Assembly (NCBI GenBank): GCA_910574805.1
Contig: CAJTCV010000003.1
Coordinates: 310,001-374,000, forward strand
Direction of reading: 5' to 3'
Length of the DNA stretch: 64,000 nucleotides
Source of the DNA: Lachnospiraceae bacterium
Lineage (GTDB): Bacteria > Bacillota > Clostridia > Lachnospirales > Lachnospiraceae
In this document: one piece after another, positions 38,162 to 47,193 of the stretch
Layout of the letters: every line of letters starts with the position of its first letter
How positions within the stretch are numbered: the stretch's first letter is position 1
Made by a program: the position numbers and the translations under genes
The notes under the pieces: model-generated
The model's database searches: none
What the model saw: the letters and a program-made list of their open reading frames with translations, nothing else
Told to the model about the DNA's origin: nothing

Positions 38162-40024
38162 TTAAGTGAGCTGTTTCAGGATCCATTCCACATCGTTGGT
38201 GGTCTTCATCTCTTCCAGAACAGTCTCATCCTCCAGAACTTCACAGATCTTCGCCAGCAGGTCCAGATGCTCGTCACCGATGCCTGCGATACCGAAGACC
38301 AGATTGGCTTTCTCATCACCGAACGGAACACCTTCGGGATACTGGAAGAGGACGATACCGGTTTTCTTCACGGTTCCTTTTGCCTGTGTGGTTCCGTGAG
38401 GAATTGCGATACCCATACCCATATAGGTCGTCACCAGCTTCTCACGTTCCTGCATGGCATCTACATAGGAAGCGTCTACGTAGCCCAGTTTGCACATGAG
38501 TTCGCCGGCAGCCTGGATCGCTTCTTCCTTCGTGCCCGGAGTCTGATTTAGTTTGATGCCTTCTGCGATCATGACTTTTTTATTCGGAACGGTGGTCGGT
38601 ACGACCGGATCCGTATTTTCGCCTGCAGTCTCTGCAACCGCCTGATCTCCGGTGGTCAGCTGGATATAGAGGGCATCCAGCGCCGGGTCTGCCAGGAAGT
38701 TGCCGATGGTGACCATCTGTGCCTGGGGTGCGGATTTCTTCGCGCGCTCCACCAGCGTGGTCTGTACGACTGCGATATCACAGTCGGCCGGGATATTGTC
38801 TACAGATGTATTGATGACGGTCAGGTCCGGACGCGCTGCTTTCACGCGGTTGCGGAATTTGGTTGCGCCCATGGCGGAGGAACCCATGCCAGCGTCGCAT
38901 GCGAAGACGACTTTCTTCACTTTGCCTGCATCTTTTACGGCTGCAGATGCGGTGGTGAGACCCTTGGACTGCGCTTTCATGGAGGCGGTCTGAGCCTGAG
39001 CCTCTTCCAGATTCTTGGCTCCGGACATCTTGATAATCGGGCTTGCGATCACGAAGGAAACCCCGGCAGCAATCACTACGCCCAGAAGGGTCAAAAGCAT
39101 CTGCGGTCTCGGGCTCATGGACATAAATGCGATGATGGAGCCCGGTGAGGATGCGCCTACCAGACCGCATCCGGTGATGCTGTAGAAGAAGATCGCACAC
39201 ACATTTCCGACGATCGGTGCGATAATGACCATGGGATTCATCAGCACATACGGGAAATAGATCTCATGGATACCGCCGAAGAAATGGATGATGATGGCGC
39301 CCGGTGCAGAGTCCTTCGTCATCTTGTCTTTGGAGAACATCCAGTAAGCCAGCAGGACGCCCAGTCCGGGACCCGGATTTGCCTCCAGCATGTACATGAT
39401 GGATTTACCGGTCTCCAGCGCCTGCGTGGTGCCGATGGGTGTAAAGATACCATGGTTGATGGCGTTGTTCAGGAACAGTACTTTTGCAGGCTCGATGAAG
39501 ATGGCCACGAGGGGGAGCAGGCTCATGCTCATCAGGAATTCCACGCCTGCCGTCAGGATGGACAGGATAACGCCCATGATAGGACCGATGATATAGTATC
39601 CGATGATCGCCATGATCATACCGAAGATACCGACGGAGAAGTTGTTGATCAGCATCTCAAAGCCGGCAGGCATATGTCCGTCCATGGCCTCATCGAATTT
39701 CTTGATGACCAGTCCGGCCAGGGGGCCGATGGCCATGGCAGCCATGAGCATCGTATTGTCGGAACCGGCAATACAGCCGACAATGGCAATGGCACCCATG
39801 ACACGTCCGCGGTCTCCGCCGATCATCTTACCGCCCTGAGCGGCGATGAGGATCGGAAGCAGATAGGTCAGGATCGGCGGATGGATGGAGGCGAGGCCTT
39901 CGTTGGGAATCCATCCGTCCGGGATGAAGAGTGCGGTAATAAATCCCCATGCGATGAATGCTCCGATGTTGGGCATGACCATGCCTGAGAGAAATTTACC
40001 AAATTTCTGTGCAAAGTTTTTCAT
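38162..40024 (-). CDS. mtlA: Mannitol PTS transporter, EIICBA
   Basis: 620 residues in C-B-A order from the chosen start (MKNFAQKFGKFLSGMVMPN). EIIC (about 1-340) has GIHEIYFPYVLM, the mannitol signature. EIIB has Cys in FACDAGMGSSAMGA (about 376). EIIA has His in GIAIPHGTT (about 543). A full-length fused enzyme rather than split EIIA, as in some Bacillota. Its start overlaps the mtlR stop by 4 bp. Confidence 0.94.
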   Translation of the reverse strand: MKNFAQKFGKFLSGMVMPNIGAFIAWGFITALFIPDGWIPNEGLASIHPPILTYLLPILIAAQGGKMIGGDRGRVMGAIAIVGCIAGSDNTMLMAAMAIGPLAGLVIKKFDEAMDGHMPAGFEMLINNFSVGIFGMIMAIIGYYIIGPIMGVILSILTAGVEFLMSMSLLPLVAIFIEPAKVLFLNNAINHGIFTPIGTTQALETGKSIMYMLEANPGPGLGVLLAYWMFSKDKMTKDSAPGAIIIHFFGGIHEIYFPYVLMNPMVIIAPIVGNVCAIFFYSITGCGLVGASSPGSIIAFMSMSPRPQMLLTLLGVVIAAGVSFVIASPIIKMSGAKNLEEAQAQTASMKAQSKGLTTASAAVKDAGKVKKVVFACDAGMGSSAMGATKFRNRVKAARPDLTVINTSVDNIPADCDIAVVQTTLVERAKKSAPQAQMVTIGNFLADPALDALYIQLTTGDQAVAETAGENTDPVVPTTVPNKKVMIAEGIKLNQTPGTKEEAIQAAGELMCKLGYVDASYVDAMQEREKLVTTYMGMGIAIPHGTTQAKGTVKKTGIVLFQYPEGVPFGDEKANLVFGIAGIGDEHLDLLAKICEVLEDETVLEEMKTTNDVEWILKQLT

Positions 40025-42177
40025 AGTGTTCCATCTCCTTTTCTTTTTATGATGAGATTTTGAAAATATTTTACCAGGGTCTGTTCGGCGAGGACGCGTC
40101 CCTCGTGCACGTCTCCGCTTTGGAGCGCCTGTAAAAATCGTCTGTCTTCCACCAGCAGCATACTGATTCGGCTGATGACCTCCACGCATTCACTGTGGTC
40201 GGACTGAGGGGCCAGAAGGAGGATAGCGCCTTTTATGGTCCCGTCCGGGGTCAGAAGTGGAGTTTCCAGTTTTATGTAGGCACATCTGCAATGGGGGACT
40301 GCCGTGGTACGGCAGTGCAGCAGGTGAAGGTTTAATTCCGGGATAAACGTATTTTTGATCCCTTCCCGTCTGGCCAGGTCCTGACTGATGATCTGGCGGC
40401 TTAAAATACTGTCCGCAAAGATGCCGGCTGCCTGCCCCAGCAGGGCTTCTGTCTGCCGGATTCCTGCCAGTTTTCGGATCTGAAAGGAGTGAAGAAGCTG
40501 AGCGATCTCTTCTCCGGTACGGGTCAGGGAACAGATATCATCAAATGTGAAATTCAGTTCCGGCACCGGAGTCCTGGGCTTCGGCCGGGTTTCTCTCGTG
40601 CGGCTGGTGCTGATGGTCTGTAAAGCCTGATTAATCAGCATCATATCCTGTGTCTGCGGGATCGGACTGACACATACATGAGGAAAATTGATCTCCAGCG
40701 GAACGGTGGAAATCACCAGATCAATGCCGCTTTCCCTGAGCTTTTCCGGTTCCAGGGAAAAGGCCGACATGATTTGACGGATCTCAATATCATGAAGGGT
40801 GCGGATCAGATTGGCCGCCAGCATACGGGATGCTCCCATACCGCTGGGACAGACCACGGCCACGGCGATCCGTTTCTGCTGTACCAGAAGGGTTTCGGCG
40901 GCAGCGGCAAAATGCATGGCCACAAAAGTGATTTCCGAAGGTGAGATATCCTCAATATACAGCCGGTCCCGGAACAGGTTGCAGGCATGTTCCACCGCTT
41001 TGTATACATCAGGGTATTTCTGCCGGATGGTATCGCCCTGGGAATTGTCCAGCTGGATGTTCATGGAGAGACGGCTGATCATGGAGTCCATATGGCTGGT
41101 CAGCTCGTCGATCATTCGGCTGCAGGTGTGGAAAGGGAGATTTAATTCCTGCTCCACGCTTTCTACGATGGACATGACCACCTGTCTGGTATTGATGGAC
41201 TGGAGCTGTGTGCGTTTTCTTCTGGTCTGCGGCCAGATTCTTGCGCTGGACAGGTGCATGGTAATGAAACCTGCTTCGGCGGGCGGGATCACAAGGTCAA
41301 ACCGGGTCCCTATTTTATCTGCAATCTGTTCGGCGACGGTATATTCCGGCAATTCTGACAGATTTTTCAGTTCTTCCGGGTCCATCTCGATTTTCTCTTC
41401 TGACCGAAGCCGTTCAATGGTCAGGGAAAGATGGACAATGAGTGCCATATAGCCGCTGTCTGTATATTTGATGTCCAGCTCTTTTTCCGTATCGGCCAGA
41501 ATCTGCTCTACAAAAGCGACGATCTGCGGATCGATAAAACTGAACAGCCTGTTTTTCAGAGGTCCGTCCTCCGGGGAAGCTTCTTCCGGGGAGCTGCTCC
41601 GGAGCATTCGGAGGATCTCGCCGTCCTCCATGAACTCCAGCGCGGCGTTGGCGATGGCCTGGCGGAAAGCGGTCTCTGTTCCCTCCAGCAGAATGCCGAT
41701 CCCGGGCCGGCGTGCGATATATACCTGATAGGAAGACAGCCATTCTTCCAGGGCATCCAGATCCCTGGCGAGTGTTCCTTCCGAGATCTGAAAACGGCTG
41801 AGAAATACGGTGGATTTGACCGGTTCTCTTACGAAGAGCAGTTCGCCCAGGATCTGGCGCCTGCGTTCCTTCTGGCTGTAGTCCGGTCTGGAAGGACCGA
41901 TATCCAGAAGTTCCTGAAGCAGCTTTATGGATTCCGGATCTTCTTCAATGGAAAGTCCCACACCGGGTTTTCGGATAAAGGTGAAATCATTTTCGTCCAG
42001 CCATTTTTCAATGGCGGGAAGCTCCCGCAGGACAGTCCGGGATGAGACATCCAGCTTTTCGGATACAGCGCCCACCGGAATCGGATTTCCTGCGGTTTTT
42101 GACAGGATCCGGATGATATCGCGCTGTCTGGAAGTCAGGGTATGGGAAGATGATGTTTTTGAATATTTTGCTGACAT
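40021..42177 (-). CDS. mtlR: PRD-type transcriptional activator of mannitol use
   Basis: 718 residues. An N-terminal HTH (about 10-70, VGAVSEKLDVSSRTVLRE), two PRDs (about 190-420, with HLSLTIERL, HLSSAR, then HFAAAAET), an EIIB-like domain with Cys in VVCPSGMGASRM (about 440), and a C-terminal EIIA-like domain (about 560-700, with HLLHC). Its activity is set by phosphorylation of these His and Cys residues. It is first in the operon and coupled to mtlA. Confidence 0.92.
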   Translation of the reverse strand: MSAKYSKTSSSHTLTSRQRDIIRILSKTAGNPIPVGAVSEKLDVSSRTVLRELPAIEKWLDENDFTFIRKPGVGLSIEEDPESIKLLQELLDIGPSRPDYSQKERRRQILGELLFVREPVKSTVFLSRFQISEGTLARDLDALEEWLSSYQVYIARRPGIGILLEGTETAFRQAIANAALEFMEDGEILRMLRSSSPEEASPEDGPLKNRLFSFIDPQIVAFVEQILADTEKELDIKYTDSGYMALIVHLSLTIERLRSEEKIEMDPEELKNLSELPEYTVAEQIADKIGTRFDLVIPPAEAGFITMHLSSARIWPQTRRKRTQLQSINTRQVVMSIVESVEQELNLPFHTCSRMIDELTSHMDSMISRLSMNIQLDNSQGDTIRQKYPDVYKAVEHACNLFRDRLYIEDISPSEITFVAMHFAAAAETLLVQQKRIAVAVVCPSGMGASRMLAANLIRTLHDIEIRQIMSAFSLEPEKLRESGIDLVISTVPLEINFPHVCVSPIPQTQDMMLINQALQTISTSRTRETRPKPRTPVPELNFTFDDICSLTRTGEEIAQLLHSFQIRKLAGIRQTEALLGQAAGIFADSILSRQIISQDLARREGIKNTFIPELNLHLLHCRTTAVPHCRCAYIKLETPLLTPDGTIKGAILLLAPQSDHSECVEVISRISMLLVEDRRFLQALQSGDVHEGRVLAEQTLVKYFQNLIIKRKGDGTL

Positions 42178-42205
42178 ATGTGTTTCCTCCCTCCCTTTTG
42201 ACTAT

Positions 42206-42234
42206 ATTTTACCAAGTACTCCGGGGATGTGCAA
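42206..42234 (-). promoter_or_regulatory. Promoter of the mtlR-mtlA-mtlD operon
   Basis: Minus strand TTGCAC (42229-42234), 17 bp, TAAAAT (42206-42211), 29 bp before the mtlR start. Confidence 0.7.
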
Positions 42235-42252
42235 TGTAATCTTCTGGCGATT

Positions 42253-42275
42253 TTGTCGCTATCCTTTAGTGACAA
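42253..42275. promoter_or_regulatory. Inverted repeat just upstream of the mtlR -35, likely MtlR operator
   Basis: TTGTCGCTA (42253-42261) and TAGTGACAA (42267-42275) match in 8 of 9 positions. The TTGxC ... GxCAA ends resemble the known MtlR box of Bacillus relatives, and the position about 20 bp upstream of -35 fits an activator. Confidence 0.55.
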
Positions 42276-42337
42276 ACAGAGGTTTCGGGCAGAATGACGG
42301 AAGGGATGCCGGATGGAACGGAATCCAAATCGCATGG

Positions 42338-42366
42338 TTGTCAAATATCCGCAGCTGTGATATAGT
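42338..42366 (+). promoter_or_regulatory. glmS promoter
   Basis: TTGTCA (42338-42343), 17 bp, TATAGT (42361-42366). The leader to ATG 42404 is only about 30 nt, too short for a glmS ribozyme. Confidence 0.75.
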
Positions 42367-42403
42367 TGGAAACGGATAAAACGGAAAAGGAGCTTACGAT
42401 CAT

Positions 42404-44245
42404 ATGTGTGGAATAGTAGGATTTACAGGGAGCGGGCAGGCGGCGCCGGTGCTGCTGGACGGACTTGCCAGGCTGGAGTACCGGGGATATGATTCGGCCG
42501 GGATCGCGGTAAAACGGGATGATTCAGACCGGATTGAGATCGTGAAGGTGAAGGGGCGCCTGAACCAGCTGGCGAAGAAGACGGACAGCGGCAGGACCGT
42601 GCCCGGATGCTGCGGGATTGGTCATACCAGATGGGCAACCCACGGAGAGCCGTCCATGGTAAACGCGCATCCCCATTACAGCGACGATCAAAGTGTGATC
42701 GTGGTGCACAACGGAATCATTGAGAACTATCTGGAGCTGAAAGAGAAGCTGACAAAGAGCGGCTATACCTTCTATTCCCAGACCGATACAGAGGTCATCA
42801 CCAAGCTTCTGGACTATTATTATAAAAAATGTCAGGGAAGTACGCTGGAAGCCATTGTAAAGGTTATGCTCCGGGTACGGGGCTCCTATGCTCTGGGTAT
42901 CATGCTGAAGGCAGAGCCGGGAGTCATCTATTCCGTGCGCAAGGACAGTCCGCTTATTGTGGGGAGAAATGAACAGGGCAGCCTGATTGCCTCTGATGTG
43001 CCGGCGATTCTGAAGTATACGAGAAATGTCTATTATATTGACAACCTGGAGATCGCCCGCCTGACGAAGGACGAGGTGACATTTTACAATATAGATAAGG
43101 AAGAGATCACAAAGGAGCCGGTGGAGATCAAGTGGGATGCGGAAGCGGCGGAAAAGGGCGGCTTTGAGCATTTTATGATGAAGGAGATTCATGAGCAGCC
43201 CAGAGCGGTGCGGGATACCATCAGTTCTTATGTCAAAGACGGAAGAGTCGATCTGAGTTCGGTGGGGCTGACAGAGGAGGAGATCCAGGGCATCTCCAGA
43301 CTGTATATCGTGGCCTGCGGCAGTGCCTATCACGTGGGCATCGCGGCAAAATATGTGATCGAGGATCTGGCAAAGCTTCCGGTGGAAGTGGATCTGGCGT
43401 CGGAATTTCGCTATCGGGATCCGCTGCTTGACAAGGACGCACTGGTGGTGATCATCAGTCAGTCCGGGGAGACGGCGGACAGTCTGGCCGCGCTCCGGGA
43501 GGCGAAGAGCCGGGGGATCCGTACCCTGGCAGTGGTCAACGTGGTAGGTTCGAGCATCGCAAGGGAAGCCGACAATGTATTCTACACGCTGGCGGGGCCG
43601 GAGATCGCAGTGGCGACCACGAAAGCATACAGCACGCAGCTGGTGGCCGGCTATCTGATGGCCATTCATTTCGGACTCGTAAGGGGCGTCCTTCAGGAAG
43701 CATATTATGAGAAGCTGGTGGAAGAGCTTCTGAAGCTCCCGGACAAGATCGGGAAGGTGCTGGAAGACAAAGAGCGTCTTCAGTGGTTCGCCAGTAAATT
43801 TTCCAGTGTTCATGATATTTTCTTTATCGGAAGAGGCATCGACTATGCCATCAGCATGGAGGGCAGTCTGAAGATGAAGGAGATCAGTTATGTGCACTCG
43901 GAGGCATATGCGGCGGGAGAACTGAAACATGGCACGATCTCTCTGGTGGAGGACGGGATCCTGGTGGTCTGTGTCCTTACTCAGGATAAACTGTTTGAAA
44001 AGACTCTGTCCAATATGGTGGAAGTCAAGAGCCGGGGAGCATATCTCATGGGACTGACCAATTACGGAAATTATTCCATCGAAGACACGGCCGACTTTAC
44101 CGTCTATGTGCCGCGGACGGATCCGCATTTTACCACGAGCCTGGCCATCCTCCCGCTGCAGCTTATGGGCTATTATGTGAGCTGTGCCAAAGGACTGGAC
44201 GTGGATAAACCCAGGAATCTGGCCAAATCTGTGACCGTTGAATAG
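42404..44245 (+). CDS. glmS: Glutamine-fructose-6-phosphate aminotransferase
   Basis: 613 residues. Cys2 (MCGIVGF) is the glutaminase nucleophile of the N-terminal Ntn domain (about 1-230); GHTRWATHG binds glutamine. Two SIS domains (about 290-600) bind the sugar: SQSGETADSLAALR and the C-terminal DVDKPRNLAKSVTVE. It makes glucosamine 6-phosphate for the cell wall. Confidence 0.97.
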   Translation: MCGIVGFTGSGQAAPVLLDGLARLEYRGYDSAGIAVKRDDSDRIEIVKVKGRLNQLAKKTDSGRTVPGCCGIGHTRWATHGEPSMVNAHPHYSDDQSVIVVHNGIIENYLELKEKLTKSGYTFYSQTDTEVITKLLDYYYKKCQGSTLEAIVKVMLRVRGSYALGIMLKAEPGVIYSVRKDSPLIVGRNEQGSLIASDVPAILKYTRNVYYIDNLEIARLTKDEVTFYNIDKEEITKEPVEIKWDAEAAEKGGFEHFMMKEIHEQPRAVRDTISSYVKDGRVDLSSVGLTEEEIQGISRLYIVACGSAYHVGIAAKYVIEDLAKLPVEVDLASEFRYRDPLLDKDALVVIISQSGETADSLAALREAKSRGIRTLAVVNVVGSSIAREADNVFYTLAGPEIAVATTKAYSTQLVAGYLMAIHFGLVRGVLQEAYYEKLVEELLKLPDKIGKVLEDKERLQWFASKFSSVHDIFFIGRGIDYAISMEGSLKMKEISYVHSEAYAAGELKHGTISLVEDGILVVCVLTQDKLFEKTLSNMVEVKSRGAYLMGLTNYGNYSIEDTADFTVYVPRTDPHFTTSLAILPLQLMGYYVSCAKGLDVDKPRNLAKSVTVE

Positions 44246-44322
44246 AATGCGTACAGAGCGGGAATTGTCATATCAGTGTAAAATATGTATAAAGTAACGA
44301 AAAAAATTGTGAAAAAAACATA

Positions 44323-44351
44323 TTGTCAGACTAAAAAATTTATTGTATAAT
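44323..44351 (+). promoter_or_regulatory. Promoter upstream of the Lrp gene
   Basis: TTGTCA (44323-44328), 17 bp, consensus TATAAT (44346-44351). It is followed by a terminator before the Lrp start. Confidence 0.75.
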
Positions 44352-44379
44352 TGAAAGAAAGTGAAAAAAGTACATGAAT

Positions 44380-44415
44380 GGGCATGGAAACAAATTGGTT
44401 TTCCATGCCCTTTTT
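44380..44415 (+). terminator. Terminator hairpin in the Lrp leader
   Basis: Perfect 11-bp stem GGGCATGGAAA (44380-44390) with TTTCCATGCCC (44400-44410), then TTTTT. It lies 29 bp after a consensus promoter and 65 bp before the Lrp start, so it may be an attenuator, the end of a short RNA, or the glmS terminator. Confidence 0.85.
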
Positions 44416-44479
44416 GAGTTTCAGCAGTTGAGAGTCCGTGAAAACGTGCTTTTGGCGGCTGCAAAAAGGAGTGGATAAG

Positions 44480-44929
44480 ATGGATAGTATGGATCGCAGC
44501 ATATTGAAATGTCTCAGTGAGAATTCCCGGCAGTCGGCGACGGAGATCAGCCATAAGGTGCATCTGTCGATTGCAGCAGTGATTGAGAGGATCCGCAAAC
44601 TGGAGCGGACAGGGATCATTCAGCAGTATACGATCGTGGCGGACCAGCAGAAGATCGGGAATGAAGTGACGGCTCTGATGGAGGTGTCACTGGAGCATCC
44701 CAGGTATTATGAGGAATTTACCAGAGTCATGAATGAAAATCCCAACATTGTGGCGTGTGATTATCTGACCGGAGATTATGATTTCATGCTGAAGATCCAG
44801 ACCCGGTCGTCCGACACACTGGAGCAGCTTCATCGGGTGATCAAGAGCATCAAAGGGGTATCCGGCACGAAGACCTATTTTGTGCTGAAAGAGATAAAAA
44901 ACGGACTTACTGCCTTTTCCGAGGCATAG
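44480..44929 (+). CDS. Lrp/AsnC-family regulator
   Basis: 149 residues. HTH at about 1-55 (MDRSILKCLSENSRQSATEIS, split here as DRSILKCL and SRQSATEIS) and a RAM ligand-binding domain at about 65-145 (GDYDFMLKIQ). AAGGAG is 8 nt before ATG 44480; the longer frame has none. It is 51 bp upstream of an alanine symporter gene, which it probably controls in response to an amino acid. Confidence 0.9.
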   Translation: MDSMDRSILKCLSENSRQSATEISHKVHLSIAAVIERIRKLERTGIIQQYTIVADQQKIGNEVTALMEVSLEHPRYYEEFTRVMNENPNIVACDYLTGDYDFMLKIQTRSSDTLEQLHRVIKSIKGVSGTKTYFVLKEIKNGLTAFSEA

Positions 44930-44980
44930 ATATAATAGAAGTCAATTTTACAAAATCATAAAACGGAGGGAAATGTGTAA

Positions 44981-46393
44981 ATGGATAATTTTCTGAAGAC
45001 CGTTGAACAGATCAACGGCGTCTTGAACAATTTCATATGGGGGCCGTATATGCTGGTCTTCTTTCTGCTGGTGGGCGGTATGTTCACCATCCGGACCGGC
45101 TTCTTCCAGATCACCAGGATCAAAAACTGGATGGAGGTGACGATCCTGAGCGTCTTTAAGGACCGGAAGGTACTGAAGACGGAAGACAGGCATTCGATCT
45201 CACAGTTTCAGTCCCTGTGTACGGCGCTGGCGGCTACCATAGGCACCGGCAACATCGCAGGTGTGGCCACCGCCATTGCCCTTGGCGGTCCGGGAGCGGT
45301 ATTCTGGATGTGGCTGTCTGCTTTTCTGGGCATGATGACCAACTATGCAGAGAATACGCTGGGTATTAAATACCGCTACCGCAATGAGCGCGGCGACTGG
45401 ATCGGCGGCGCCATGATCTACATAGAGAGAGGGCTTCACTGCAAATGGCTGGCTGTGCTTTTCTCCATATTCTGTTTCCTTGCTTCTTTCGGCATCGGAA
45501 ATATGACCCAGGCAAATTCCATCTCCAGCGGACTGAGGGATTCCTTCGGTGTTCCGGCATGGGTGACGGCAGTGGTGATCATGTTCTTCGTGGCGCTGGT
45601 CATCGTGGGCGGTATCAAGAGGATCGCATCGGTTACGGAGAAGATCGTTCCCTTTATGGCGGTGTTCTATATTGTGGGCGGCCTGGTGGTTATCCTTGCC
45701 AATGTGCAGGCAGTCCCGGCGGCTTTTGCCATGATCTTTCGGGAGGCGTTCAACTTCCAGGCAGCAGGAGGCGGTGTCCTCGGTTACGGCATCGCAGTAG
45801 CCATGAAACGGGGAATTTCCAGAGGCGTCTTCTCCAATGAGGCAGGTCTTGGTTCTTCCGTTATGGTGCATTCGGCCTCTGACGTGGAGGAGCCGGTGAT
45901 CCAGGGCATGTGGGGTGTGTTTGAGGTGTTTGCGGACACCATCGTAGTCTGCACCATCACCTGTCTGACCATTCTGACTTCCGGGGTCTATGATCTGGAG
46001 GGCTATCTGACGGCCATCGCAGCAGGGGGAGAGAATGCGGTGGTGTCCGGAACGACGCTGACGGCCAACGCATTCGCATCCGTGATCCCTCACGGAGATA
46101 AGTTTGTTGTCATCGCCATTATGATGTTTGCCTTCTCCACGATTCTGGGCTGGTCCTATTACGGAGAGCGCGCGGTGGAATATTTATTCGGAATCAGGGG
46201 GATACTTCCCTACAAGGTCATTTTTGTCATCGTGATCTTCTTCGGATGCACCGGTTCCCTTGCGCTGGTATGGGATATTGCAGATACGCTGAACGGCTTT
46301 ATGTCTGTGCCCAACCTGATCGCGGTTACGCTGCTGAGCGGCGAAGTGGTGGAGATGACGAAGGCATATCTGAAGAAAAAACAGTTCTCATAG
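44981..46393 (+). CDS. Alanine/glycine:cation symporter (AGCS)
   Basis: 470 residues with about 11 membrane segments. GTGNIAGVATAIALGGPGAVFW (as GTGNIAGVATAIALGG) and RGISRGVFSNEAGLGS are AGCS signatures. It imports alanine, glycine or related residues with sodium. GGAGGG precedes the start. Probable operon with the Lrp gene. Confidence 0.93.
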   Translation: MDNFLKTVEQINGVLNNFIWGPYMLVFFLLVGGMFTIRTGFFQITRIKNWMEVTILSVFKDRKVLKTEDRHSISQFQSLCTALAATIGTGNIAGVATAIALGGPGAVFWMWLSAFLGMMTNYAENTLGIKYRYRNERGDWIGGAMIYIERGLHCKWLAVLFSIFCFLASFGIGNMTQANSISSGLRDSFGVPAWVTAVVIMFFVALVIVGGIKRIASVTEKIVPFMAVFYIVGGLVVILANVQAVPAAFAMIFREAFNFQAAGGGVLGYGIAVAMKRGISRGVFSNEAGLGSSVMVHSASDVEEPVIQGMWGVFEVFADTIVVCTITCLTILTSGVYDLEGYLTAIAAGGENAVVSGTTLTANAFASVIPHGDKFVVIAIMMFAFSTILGWSYYGERAVEYLFGIRGILPYKVIFVIVIFFGCTGSLALVWDIADTLNGFMSVPNLIAVTLLSGEVVEMTKAYLKKKQFS

Positions 46394-46472
46394 GTTGCTA
46401 TTTTAAGACATCTGTGATATGATACAACTCGTAAAAGCATGGGGATTTATAAGGGAATGGGTATTTTGCGAA

Positions 46473-47087
46473 ATGACAAAGGAGATGTCGAAGGAATTAA
46501 GGTGCATGCTGTCTGTAAAGGGGCTGCCGCTCTTTGAGCGTGCGACGGTCTTTGCGACAGTAGCCCACTGCGGTACGACGAGAAAGGGGAATCGGATCCC
46601 TTATCTGGTCCATCCCATGGAGACGGCGGCGATTGTGGCGGAGATGACGGATGATCAGGAGCTGATCGCGGCAGCGGTGCTGCATGATGTGGTGGAAGAC
46701 ACGGAAGTAACGCTCTCGGAGATCCGGGAGTATTTCGGGGAACGCATTGCATTCTATGTATGCGGTGAGACCGAAGACAAGCGTCAGGAGCTTCCGCCGG
46801 AGAGTACCTGGCTCGTGCGCAAGCAGGAGACCATTGCATTCCTGAAAGAACGGGCGGACAGAGCTGCGAAGATTCTGGCACTGGCGGACAAGCTGTCCAA
46901 TATGCGGTCCGTGGCCAGGGATGTGCAGAATGTGGGCGACCGGCTCTGGGAACGCTTTCACCAGAGAGACCGGTCCATGCATGGATGGATGTACCGGCAG
47001 GTGGCGGAGGCGCTCCGGGAACTTCAGGATTATCCGGCTTGGAAGGAGTACGACCGGCTGATCCGCAGTGTATTTGAAGAGAGTTAG
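46473..47087 (+). CDS. HD-domain hydrolase (RelA/SpoT HD-like)
   Basis: About 205 residues. The HD metal site is VHPMETA, LHDVVEDT and a later ALADKLSNM with a conserved Asp, as in the hydrolase half of Rel/SpoT and of stand-alone Mesh1-like proteins. There is no synthetase, TGS or ACT domain. ppGpp hydrolysis is possible but not shown. Start uncertain (46419, 46473, 46485 or 46506; none has an ideal ribosome site; 46506 fits the domain best). Confidence 0.8.
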   Translation: MTKEMSKELRCMLSVKGLPLFERATVFATVAHCGTTRKGNRIPYLVHPMETAAIVAEMTDDQELIAAAVLHDVVEDTEVTLSEIREYFGERIAFYVCGETEDKRQELPPESTWLVRKQETIAFLKERADRAAKILALADKLSNMRSVARDVQNVGDRLWERFHQRDRSMHGWMYRQVAEALRELQDYPAWKEYDRLIRSVFEES

Positions 47088-47095
47088 CACAGATG

Positions 47096-47125
47096 GGGGA
47101 CTGTAGACGAGTACAGTCTCTCATT
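47096..47125 (+). terminator. Hairpin after the HD gene
   Basis: GGGACTGTA and TACAGTCTC pair around GACGAG, followed by a weak T-rich stretch (CATTCTTT). Probably a weak terminator. Confidence 0.45.
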
Positions 47126-47193
47126 CTTTGTGAGTATAAAGACAGCATTTTACCGGACCGCAGGTCAGCGGTATATGACAGGAGGAGATCAAG

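Noticed and set aside
42178-42403. Expected glmS ribozyme upstream of glmS
   Set aside because: The promoter at 42338-42366 leaves only about 30 nt of leader and no ribozyme core was seen.
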